NCBI GenBank assembly: GCA_020543525.1
Contig: JAHYIO010000039.1
Coordinates: 1,488,001-1,552,000 of the forward strand
Origin: Coriolopsis trogii
Lineage: Eukaryota > Basidiomycota > Agaricomycetes > Polyporales > Polyporaceae
Direction: 5' to 3'
Length of the DNA stretch: 64,000 nt
The translations under genes were made by a program, and so were the position numbers. Shown here in pieces: positions 22,420 through 32,361 of the stretch. The number at the start of each line of letters is the position of its first letter. Position 1 is the first letter of the stretch. The notes beneath the pieces are model-generated. The model was given only the letters and a program-made list of their open reading frames with translations, searched no databases and was not told where the DNA came from.

Positions 22420-23468
22420 ATGGCCAAGCAGTTCGACCCAAACAACGCGCAAAATCTCGTAGAGGTGTGTGGGCGCGCATACGTGAAACCCAAGTACGAC
22501 GATGCTCATGCGTGCGGGCGGGTGTGCGCGCCGGTGTGCAGATTGAGAAACAGTGAGTTGGCCGTGTCAGACGCAGTCTCTGAGGGTAGCGGCCTGATCG
22601 GTCGTGGTCGCCAAGGTTCGCGGTCAAGGCCGTCGAACACGCCCAGGTGTGTAGCACCCCTCCGAGCCTCTCACAGCAGCCTCGAGTTCCTGACATCCGC
22701 AACGCGTGCGCTGGGAATTAGACATATTGGAACCTGCTGGAAAAGGTCCCTCCGCGCGAGCTGAAGCTCACAAAGTACGTCCCATACTTGCCTGACCTGC
22801 TAGTATGCGTCTCACGCAGCGCTTCACCTGTATCACTCGACGTGACGTTCGGTCTCCCAGGATTGACGATGAGATATTTGAACACGCGATGAAGGAGTTT
22901 CCCGAGCTCGCGGAGAACGACCACGAGAAGGTCGTTAAGCTCGACGAGGAATGGATGAAGAGCGAGTCGGGCAAGAAGCGCTGGCGGGACTTCATCCAGG
23001 CGTAAGTCTCTGTTTCCCCTCTCCCTCTCCCTCCCTCCTTGTGCGCGGATTGTGCTGCGTGTGCCATTGGACTTTAATTGCTGACGTGCCGCGATGCGAC
23101 GTACGCAGGTACGAGAAAAAGGTCAAGGACTACAACTTTGGCTCGCTCATCCGGACAGACGCGCGGCAGGAGTACAGCGAGACGAACACGATCTTCGTCA
23201 CCCGAATACAGGTACGTCTGGTCCCCCTGGCCGCTTATTGCCGTGCTGTTTCTCTTCCTGTCTCCACCTGAAACGTAGCTGATCGTGCTGCGTGCTCGTC
23301 TGCGTCTGCGTGGAGCAGTTCTACGTGTTCGAGATCGCACGCAACAGGCTCGGGCTGAACGACAAGGCGCACGAGATCGCCAAGGAGGAGGCGGTGAAGG
23401 AGAAGGAGAAGGCGGAGAAGGAAAAAGCGAAGGCGGAGCGCGAGAAGGCAAAGAAGAAGAAGAACTGA
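22420..23468 (+). CDS. PBDC1/Chp1 family protein (eEF1A biogenesis chaperone)
   Basis: Seven exons (22420-22464, 22542-22552, 22616-22646, 22722-22774, 22861-23001, 23109-23211, 23319-23468) give 177 residues. The product has the compact PBDC1 (DUF757) fold: VEHAQTYWNLLEKVPPRELK, then FEHAMKEFPEL, then KRWRDFIQAYEKKVKDYNFG, then RTDARQEYSETNTIFVTRIQ, and a lysine/glutamate-rich tail. In yeast the homolog Ypl225w/Chp1 binds nascent eEF1A at the ribosome and helps it fold; the name polysaccharide biosynthesis is historical. The second exon is only 11 nt (ATTGAGAAACA) and is needed to restore IEKQFAVKAVEHAQ. Complete and apparently intact. Confidence 0.9.
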
Positions 23469-23898
23469 GGAGGGCGAGTCGACATCGAAAACGAACGCGC
23501 GAGATGAAGGGAAGCGGAGGACGAACGGGCGAGTACGGAACTTCTTTGGTGGCCGCGCACCGTTGTATATCTAAGGGACAATGGATTGAGGCATGGCAGT
23601 GGCTCTGTCATCGCGTCTGGGCGCAAGTGTATGACACGAAATTCTCTGGACCACGTATGCCAGTATCAGCGGTGCATCAGTGCGTTATCACACAGAACAG
23701 GAGGTGAGCTGTGGAGGCAAGTTGGACGAATCTGTATCTATCTGAGCAACGTCGCACAACCTCATACATGTGCCCGTGTACCATCACATGCACTTGGACG
23801 TCAGCGCGGTGCGGAGGTGCGCAACAAATTACATACACTATTCAATACAACAACAGAAAACCGGAAACGTGATGGGCCAGCGGTTTATAGCAAGCGTC
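23469..23898. other. Convergent spacer between PBDC1 and A3
   Basis: No gene is seen. The last 100 bp weakly resemble the 3' flank of A1 in reverse complement, so the inner end of the right inverted-repeat arm lies in this spacer. Confidence 0.5.
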
Positions 23899-25837
23899 TC
23901 AGAACCCGTACTCCCTCTTGCACGGGAACAAAGTCCATTGCGTGGGGATAGGCTCTGAATCCCTGCACGAATGCCGTCAGCGCAGTTCTATCGATCGACG
24001 GCAGCCAGACGACCACGTACTTGTGAGCAGCATCATACGAAAGCACAAACCGAGGCTCCGGATTCCGCGAAGGGTGGAACTCTGCCCACGTTGCCCATGG
24101 AATGCCGTGGTAGAGCAGACCGACATATTCCAGCGCTGGACACGCTTCCAGGATCTCCACGATCTTGGGGCCAATCTCGTCTCTGAACTGCTCGAGCCAC
24201 GCGTCGCGGTGTGTGCCCCTGTCGTTGTAAGCACCGTGGTCGCCCTCGAAGTCTAGGTTGAGGTGTACGGTGCGGAGGGATTTCGACGCAGCTAGAAGGC
24301 TTGCGATATGGCGCTAGAGTCAGAAGGAGATGATAGGTCATTCATCACACACAAGTAAGTAATCGAGCAACCACGCACAAAGTCTACGATCTCTTCTCTG
24401 TCAGACCGATAACGGTGAAGCTCGAGGTGTGTGAGTGTCGGATATGTCGAGACAATGTACTCGAGGAGCTCGTCGTCGTCTCCAGCAGCATCCGCTTTGT
24501 AGACGAGCTCTAAGCTCGCCAAAAGAGGCATGTCCATGCGGGACAGAACAGAAAGACATTCCGCAGCGGACAAGATCGGAGTAGGCCATGTGAAGGCGAT
24601 CTCTGGTATGTATACCAGAGCCGTGTAATATCGGGGGCAGTCTCGGATGGATAGATGCACTAGGTGGCTCGTATCAACGGAGAAAATTGCGTCATCCGGG
24701 TCTGGATACGCCACTGTGAGCGAGCGTAGCCCACATAGAACATCGCGCGGGGAAGTATGGCGTCCAAGAATAGGTGCACGTCCACCTTTTACGAACTTTG
24801 GCACGGCTAGCACGACCAACTTCCGCAATTGAGGAATCGCAGCAAGGAGCACAGGAAGGAGTTCTGTATGAGACTCGTCCACATATCGGCCACGGATTGT
24901 CAGTTCTTGGAGCTTCGGCCAGGACAGCGTCGCCATCAGCGGTACAGGCGCAGACTCCAGCGGAATGACGAGTTGCCTCAGGTGTTCGTTCATCCTCGGT
25001 AGCAGTACGGAGAATGCAGCGCACTCCCGACGATACACCTTGGGCATCTTTCGATATTGGGCGTTCGTGCCGCGAGGATCCGACAACGCCGTGTTTGCGA
25101 ATTCTCGCCACAATGGTGTGTTGTAGATCAGCTTGGTGATGGGTGATGAAGTAATACCGAGAAGAGGGTCATAAGGAGGACGGAAGCCATGGTTCAGATC
25201 CGCTAGAGAGCCGAACTCGAGAGTAGTGATGCGAGGAATTGACAGACAAGCCGTCATCATCTGCCATGAAACTGTGGCCAATCCGTCGAGGGTGAGGGAT
25301 GTGAGAGATGGGAGGAGCTGAAGAAGGTCCGCGAAGTATTGATGGTGGACATGGTCCTTCATGGTGATCGTGTACCGGACTGACCTTGATACAAGACTTC
25401 AGCAACCAAGCACATAAGCTGGGGTCCTATGCGCCTCACCTGATGTAAGGACGGATCACTTCTGGCGGGAATATGCTGTAACATCGCGCATGACAGCGAG
25501 CGAAGAGAACGGGAGAAGTTGAGGCACGGAGGGTACGAGAGGTCAACGCAAGCTGTTCGAGTGCAGGGTAGTGGTGACGGAGTTCCAGAGCTATCAACCG
25601 GAAAACATCGAGATTGAGGGTCTCCAGTCTATGCAAGCCCAGACGTGAACGACATACAGCGGAAGAGTGCCTCGGTACTCACGTAGGAGGCAAGTGGCGA
25701 TACTGCAGGCTTATTTGTCCTGTAACGGCCACATCTGACTCTGGAGTGTGCGGTCTGCGGTGTGCCCTTTCCGTTGGCTGCGTCCAGGGCACGACGAGGG
25801 AAAAGAGTTTTGCGAGACTTCGGTGGACAGACAACAT
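23899..25837 (-). CDS. F-box-like/LRR protein A3
   Basis: Reverse-strand copy of A1 with the same five-exon layout (exon 1 25,837-25,683; stop at 23,899-23,901). It starts MLSVHRSLAKLF like A1, and exon 2 carries LETLNLDVFRLIALEL. The leucine-rich body is nearly identical to A1 and A2 except for the segment after DCPRYY, which reads TALVYIPEIAFTW instead of NTLVPLPQFRLEW. The last exon ends REYGF. No stop or frameshift is visible. It shares a 505-bp divergent promoter with X2. The SCF substrate-receptor role is an inference from the family. Confidence 0.87.
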
Positions 25838-26342
25838 GATTCAAGCCGGCATGATAGTCGCGAGGCAAGTGAGGCTAGACATGCGATAAATATGAGATTG
25901 TGGTCTAAGAACATGAACGGTGTGCTAGTTTACGGTGAGTGGCGCGCGCGACAAGACGTGCTGCTTAGTCAGCGACGCGCTATTATGCGCTAGCACCTTG
26001 TCCAGCCTATCTTGTCGGATCTGCTGCTTGTCCACTCTTCTCTTGTCTCCGTATCACAATCCGTATCGGTTCAAGTTCTGTTCTCTTTTTGGCTCAAACC
26101 TATTGTGCAGTCGTCAAGACTACACCCCGCTAGACCCTTCGTATTGTGTTTTCACCGTTGCAGGGTACACCGTGTCAGGCCGCAGCGGATGATCGTCATG
26201 GCTCTCCTGCTATGATTGCAGAGCGGTTTGCGCCATTGTTCTCGGGTGGCACTGTCTTATATATACCCTAAAATTGCGTCTCAAATGTCATACGTCTCAC
26301 TGCCTGCCACTCGAATCCACACCTTCATTCGAATAGCCTCAG
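25838..26342. promoter_or_regulatory. Divergent promoter of A3 and X2
   Basis: This 505-bp spacer holds TGCTTAGTCA (complement of TGACTAAGCA) at 25,962-25,971, 125 bp upstream of A3, and TATATATA near 26,258, about 80 bp upstream of X2. Blocks such as AAGAACATGA and CTAGC.CCTTGTC are shared with the X1/A1 spacer in the mirrored order. Confidence 0.55.
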
Positions 26343-29240
26343 ATGTCCGCTAACGGCCTTCTCCTCTTACTCGACGACCCTCAGATCGATCCGCATAACA
26401 TAGGCCAGCTTCGTGGCGCATCTTCAGTGAGAAACTCTACGTTTGCATGACTGTTCTCCACCCACCTTAGGTTTTAGGTTAGCGCGGAGCGCCATGCCAG
26501 CTTCAACGGCCTGAAGCTACCCCAAAGGCCGACCAGCTCGGATGCACGCGAAGGTGTAGAACAGATGTTGACGAGCAAGCGAGCCCTGTCAGACATCTTT
26601 GTAGACGAGAACATGGATATGTCGGATGAGCCACCACTCAAGCTCAGCAAGGCCGATCCCGGAGCCACATCATTCAGACATGTTCGTCCAGAGCCTGCCA
26701 AAATCGTCAAGCTGAACGTAGGCCCTTGCACTTGCTCATTGTGGGGTTTTGCACCCTGACACCGTTTCTTCTCCAGATGATCCCGGACGTTCCGAAGTCT
26801 CCTACTTACGTTCACGCTTTCAGTAATCCCGCCTTCAGATCCTTAGCCTGCAGAGTGCCTGTCGCGTCCGGGCTGGACAATGACGATGACATGCAGGACA
26901 TCCAAACGGATATCCAGATGGTCGACAGAAACTCCATGATGCCAATAGCACCACCTATAGGTTACCAGGGAGATGCGCGCTACATAGAATCGCGAAGTGC
27001 GCATCCTCGTTGTTGTTGCCGTGGTCACTTTGCTGACTCCTTGGTCAGGTGTGATATATGCACTGCCTTTGGTACACACATCCTTTTCAACTTTCGTCTA
27101 AACGCTTAGCCAGAATGCGTAGGTCATGGCATACGATCCCACAATGTTCAAGGACTTGAGGGGATCGAGCGGGTTGAAATTTCCACTTGCCGTCGACACA
27201 GGTTAGCTAACTCTATTTCTCATTTTGCATCGCTGACATGCTGTTGACTTGCCGTCAGCTGACTCTGTATTGTAAGAGCTGCTCATCTTTTGTTATCACT
27301 CATTCGCGCATCTTTCTTATGACGGCCCATCATAGCTGGTTCCTTGGACGCGGGTTCAGGGAACTGAGAGAAGCTGATGAGCGGGAACGGTACGATTGGC
27401 CTAAAGACTTCACGCAGAACAAGAGGACGATCAGGATGCCCGCTCTCGAGCCAGCAGGTGCTACATACATACAATACCAGCAAGGAGGTAGCGTTCGTGA
27501 GTCGTGCCTTTCTTGGATGTCGCGCATGAGGAGGTGGAAACAATGACCCCGCGACGGTTCACCGCAACAGATATCTGCCGGTGGAGAGATGACATGACTT
27601 TCGCCGTACCCTCTTGGGACTGGGCCCTCAACAAGCAAGACAAACGCACACACAAGCTCAAGTTTCCACGGGTTCTGGCTGACGCAGCATCCCGGAAAGC
27701 CATAGCACTACCCGTACATGGCAATCTGGGCCTCGCCGTACCAGGGTACGAAGCCTATTGTGCATATCATTAGCAACCACTAACGCTGTCGTTGGAACAA
27801 CAGGAACCGATCTCCTTGGAAAGATGTAACAGCACAAGATCGCCTGGTAAGAATGCTGACGATATCACCCGTGAATTGCTAGATGACCCGATTATAACGC
27901 AGACTTTCTCCGATATTATCAACTCAGCAGATGCAGATATCGACACGGTATGAGCGAATGCTGATTGCGCTGAAATACCTGCTGACATCCAACTCTACCA
28001 CAGCCAGCTGAACTCACTATCCGTTTGCTTCCCCCCGGCGCAGAGAGATTGCCGGGAGCACTTCCTCCGAGCGTGTGAGTACTCACTCGTTTATATGGGG
28101 CGGCGAGCTTGGCCTGATATACGCATTCCACAGTAATAGTTTTCTGTACTACGGTCCAGGCACACCATGCGGCAAGTGGATATCCAAGGAGGATGGCGTT
28201 CTTATTCCCCAGTTTAGTCCCAGCCTCAAAATCCTGCCAGCCCTCAAGAAGACCCCCAAGAACAACCAGACGGTTGGATTCTTAGGTGAATCGGACTCGG
28301 ACTCAGACTCGGATGGGGAGTATGATTTTCTCTTTGACCCGGACCCAGAGAAGAAAACGAAGGATCAAGATCACATGAGCGGCGCTCCAGGCTACGCAGA
28401 AACAAACCACGTCGAGAGTCCCCGTTTCCAGCGGTGGTCTCTTCGACTCATGAGTATGACTTTGCTGGAACCGCTGTGCCACAATCCAGACTACGACTTT
28501 GTGCACCCAACGCAATGGCGCGGGACAAGCATTGACGTCGACCAATCAGACAAGCCCAGTGGGTCTCAAGCAGCCCAGCCAAGCGGAGTGAGGGTCACGT
28601 TTGATTCATGTGAGGACACTCAGTAATCCGCTGCAAGATGCGTTACTAACATTCGGCGTGTCCTCAAGGCTCCGCATTCAGCACCTTTCCCATGCACGTG
28701 CTGAAGCAGATATGGCGGCGGTGGTTTAACGAGCCCGACGCCGAGTTCCCGGACGGCAAGACCATGTTCCACAATCGCGACTTTTCCCTCTGCGACATCA
28801 TCTTCGTCTTCCAGGACTACGAAGGCGAGGTCTACAACCTCCGCTGCAGCGCGAAGGACTTCCTCACCAGCCCGTGGCTATATGATAACGAAGGACAATA
28901 CTCACTCCTGCAAGCGCCCTTGGTGGACGGCGACGAAAGCGAGATGGAGTACATACTGGGCATGGTGCGTATCATAGCTGCTTCGGATGCCAACGGGAGA
29001 GCATCTTACTGAGTGCACCACTCGTCCCACTAGAACTTCTTCTGGGTCGCCATGCTGAAGATGGAAGGAGAATACCACGGAAGCCACCCGGATGCCGGAA
29101 GCTGGCATCCGACCGTGCAGCTCGCGCCTCAGAGGGTGCTGCAGGGGGGACGTAAGGTCGGCGGGCCCTTCGATTTGGCATTCTTGCCTCACTTGCCTCC
29201 GCGGCTCTCCGAGCATGGGTACGATGTCAATCTCGGGTGA
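26343..29240 (+). CDS. X-family protein X2, function unknown
   Basis: Fourteen exons join in frame to 710 residues: 26343-26426, 26478-26717, 26777-26996, 27049-27071, 27123-27201, 27259-27271, 27336-27496, 27571-27745, 27804-27846, 27903-27947, 28004-28074, 28134-28609, 28669-28964, 29034-29240. Exons 4 and 6 are only 23 and 13 nt. Along the protein: leucine-rich start (NGLLLLLDDPQIDPHNIG); KRALSDIFVDENMDMSDEPP; a central block with WFLGRGF, RYDWPKDF and CRWRDDMTFAVPSWDW; VNSFLYYGPGTPCGKW; an SDSDSDSD acidic tract; and a C-terminal block with QIWRRWFNEPDAEFPDG and FQDYEGEVYNLRCS. No known domain, signal peptide or membrane segment is recognised. The clean frame over 14 exons, kept in parallel with X1, argues for selection. 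It is divergent from A3. Function unknown. Confidence 0.85.
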
Positions 29241-29485
29241 TGTCTCTTCACCATGTCTTGCCCGCCCGATACCCTTTGTCTGCCACACCACGACTCGGAC
29301 GTTTGTGTTTGTGACCACGATGGGAACCATGTAATGCATAGCACACTCGCGTACACCGGTTTCTACAACTGCTTTCTCTTGTGACGAATCGAACCCAGCA
29401 CACCCCTCGTGTCCGATACCCGGCTGATCACCTGTGCACAATGCGCTCAATAAATTGCCTAGATTAGTCTTGCAAGTAGTCGTTA

Positions 29486-29828
29486 CTAGGGCGTGGCATG
29501 GGTCGGGTATATACCTGTCCCGGTGCGGGAAGGGGTCGAGGAGTAGGTAACCCGCAAAAAAAGCGTACCCGTAGGCCGGTACCCGCGCACTCGTGAGAGC
29601 CTATGTTCGCGCAGCGGAGCTCCGAGCTCTGCTATTGTTCGAGGTACACCCAAACGAGATCTACACACGCTCAGTCCCCACATCTCTCACACTTTGAGGA
29701 TTGACAATACAGAGAGTTCGCATTCCGACATGCCTCAACAGCCGCCAGGTCTAGCTATTGCATCTCCGTATACGCACCCATCTGGCTACCGGTACCAAAA
29801 CCCGTAACCGACCCGTGCCATACCCTAG
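29486..29828. mobile_element. MITE-like element with terminal inverted repeats
   Basis: About 343 bp begin CTAGGGCGTGGCATGGGTCG and end with the near-complement CGACCCGTGCCATACCCTAG, 18 of 20 positions complementary. There is no coding capacity inside. The GGGTCGGGTA-rich termini recall non-autonomous hAT-type elements. A convincing target-site duplication is not apparent. It lies in the spacer between X2 and C2, just outside the large inverted repeat. Confidence 0.6.
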
Positions 29829-29889
29829 TACTACTAGTCGTAGGATTGATTTGCAGTTCCTCAAGCATCTTCAGAGGTGAACATGGGTC

Positions 29890-32220
29890 GTGAATACGTG
29901 ACATGAGGGTGCCATCCCTTGCACAATAACTACAACAGATCGGTGTCAACAAGTACGAATCTAGTGCCCACGGAAAATGAACAGTGGGTGCGCGGTATAG
30001 TAGAGCGAGCAGCGCCGCAGCGCTAGGGTATTCACCACAGCACAAACTGCTATGGCGTGAAGTTGGTGGCAGCAGACGGTACTCCAGAATGCCACCTGAT
30101 CGGTATAGATTCCGTATCCCTGAGCTCGTTCGTCAGCTACTTATATATCCCGCGGAGGACCGCCAGCCGAAACAGACTCGAGGGACTAACCTGTGAGCAG
30201 CGTTGGTTGAAAGCACGAACCGAGGCTCTGCACAGCGCGGCGGATGAAACTCCAACCAGATAGCCGCCGTAGTATGGTGGTACAAGAGGCCGACGTACTC
30301 CAAGTCCGGGCACGCCTTCATGATGTCGACGATCTGCGGTCCGTACTCGGCTCTGAGGATCGGGAACCAAGCGCAGCGCTGGGCTTCGTCGGCGCAGTAT
30401 GCACCGTGGTCCCTGGGAAAGTCGAGGTTGAGATGCACGGTGCAGAGCGACTTCAGCCCGGAGAGGAGCTCACTGATATGACGCTGCGAGAGATTGCCAG
30501 AGCGTAAGGGTCCATGACGGATACTTGGTATCGAACACGACGTACGTGATCCACATCCTGGTTACTGTCGACCCGATACCGATGAAGTTCCAAATGGGTC
30601 AGGCCCACGTACGTGCTAATGATGTACTTCAGTAGCTCGTCGTCGTCGTCAGCCGCGTCGACGAGGTACACAAGCTCGAGACTGCGAAGCTTCGGCATGT
30701 CCATATGCGACAGGATCGACAGACATTCCCGGGCGGACAATACAGGTGTGCCCCAAGACCAGCCGTACAGCCTCTTCACTCCTCGTCGTTCGTAGTATCG
30801 TGGGGAGTCGCGGATCGATAGCTGTGCGAGGTGTGTAGTGTCGATAGAGAATATGGAGTCTTCGGGATCAGGGTAAGCCACTGTGAGCGACTGCAGACCG
30901 CACAAAACTTCCCGGGGAGAGCCATGTCGTCCCAGTATAGGTAGCCGCCCTGACTGCGAGAATGGAGGAGCTTGCACGGAGAGCGTATGCAGAGTAGGAA
31001 GGGCGGACAGAAGGTCCGGGAGGCGTTGTATCTGAGAGGCGTTTTGGTACCGCCCATGAATGGACAAAGCCTGGAGCGTTGGCCATGACAATTGTGCCAT
31101 GGAGGAGAGTGGCGTAATCTCCATAGGTAGCGTGAGTCGCTTTAAAGACTTGTGCATCCGCGGGAGAACCTCAGAAAGACCGGCGCACTCCCGAGTACGC
31201 ACCGCTTGAAGATCCCTGACAACATTATATCGTCCTCTAGCTAGCTCTAAAACATCCCGCCAGAAGGGTGCCTCGTACGTGAACTCAGAGATCGTGATGG
31301 GCGCCTGAGGCGGTGGAGATGCGTCCTGAGGGTCTTGTTTCGTTTCGGCAAACTCGATGTATGGTCCAAGGGTGATAGTGGTGATTCGCGGATTGTCGAA
31401 GCAGACTTTGAGCGCATCCCAAGGGATATTTCCGCTGCCAACGAAATGGATAGCAACCAGGGACGGTACATGTCCGAGTGCTGCTTTCAGTCGCTCAATG
31501 GTTGTGGGGACTTGGCACTGCATATGATACTGGAGACGGCTTACAACGTATGAGAAAGGATAAGTACGCATAGATGGTAGGCACCCTACCGGACAAAGGG
31601 GCGTATGGCGAGCGGTATCTCGAGTGCAGGCCAGTATTGACAGCGTGAAAAGAGGACAGGGGAGGTAAGCGCACGGAGGGTGCGTGACGTTGATGCTAGT
31701 CGTTGAAGAGCAAAGCGCTCTCGCTCAAGCTCCAGGAGGATCATACGAAACACATCCAGGTTGAGAGTCTCTAGTCTTGAAGATGATCAGGTGAAGCACG
31801 GCGCACCGCGATTGAGGGCACATCAAGCGACTTACGAAGGTGGGCTCCGTCGAATCATGAGTGACCGCTCGCACAACACCAGAGGAACCACAGGGACTGC
31901 AGAGGGTGGGTCCATTGCGGTGTGCTGCACTCTCACAGTTGGCAACATCTAGGGATGCACAACGATCGGGAGAGCTTTGCAAGAGTCCGATTTGATTATG
32001 ACAAATCAGCGTGTCATAGTCTGGTCCTCGAGTAAGGTCCGGTCAGTCCAAGAAACAGGTAAGAAACAACGGACCTCACAGGAGGGTGGAGGAGGATCAG
32101 AGTAGAGTGCAAGCAAGCGTTGTATTTGCGCGAGGACTTCGACCTGGAGTCCAAGGTACGGTTGGCCGGCCAGTCTGTGCTTAGTCAGCCGGCGTCCGGC
32201 CCGGATGGATATCTCGTCTG
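29890..32220. repeat. Right copy of C inverted duplication
   Basis: Reverse complement of about 14,100-16,425. It contains the entire C2 gene, its promoter and 3' flank. The left and right copies differ by scattered substitutions only, suggesting a recent duplication or gene conversion. Confidence 0.85.
30050..31948 (-). CDS. F-box-like/LRR protein C2
   Basis: Mirror copy of C1 with the same five exons: start MLPTVRVQHTAMDPPS at 31,948, exon 3 frame open from the HLQYHMQCQVP junction to VDHVRR, 293-nt exon 4, and stop TAG at 30,050-30,052 after AATNFTP. Differences from C1 are isolated residues, for instance LPILGRHGSPREVLCGL where C1 has HASPREV. The DSPRYY-flanking segment is the same as in C1 (RRGVKRLYGWSW), in contrast to the A copies where this segment differs. 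It is head to head with D1 across 413 bp. No disabling change seen. Confidence 0.87.
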
Positions 32221-32361
32221 AGTCTTCAACCTCTCGCACTCTGATCTGAGTCTGACTTTCATCAATCCCGCCTCACGTATCCTCGCGTTGTTCGAGGACA
32301 CTCTGCAACATTTTCCCCACGACCCGGATACTCGTAGTGCGCACAACCCTTCTTTCTCATC
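31949..32361. promoter_or_regulatory. Divergent promoter of C2 and D1
   Basis: TGCTTAGTCA (complement of TGACTAAGCA) at 32,178-32,187 lies 230 bp upstream of C2 and about 175 bp upstream of D1. This is the only divergent spacer in the window that joins two F-box genes. No TATA box is evident. Confidence 0.5.

Larger units (their letters stand above)
23790..29455. repeat. Right arm of large inverted repeat (A3/X2 module)
   Basis: Reverse complement of about 2,011-7,650. It contains A3 (minus) and X2 (plus) in the same head-to-head arrangement as A1 and X1. Coding similarity is highest in the F-box exons. The two arms are separated by about 16 kb that includes B, A2, C1, X3, two relics, the SANT gene and the PBDC1 gene. 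Confidence 0.85.
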
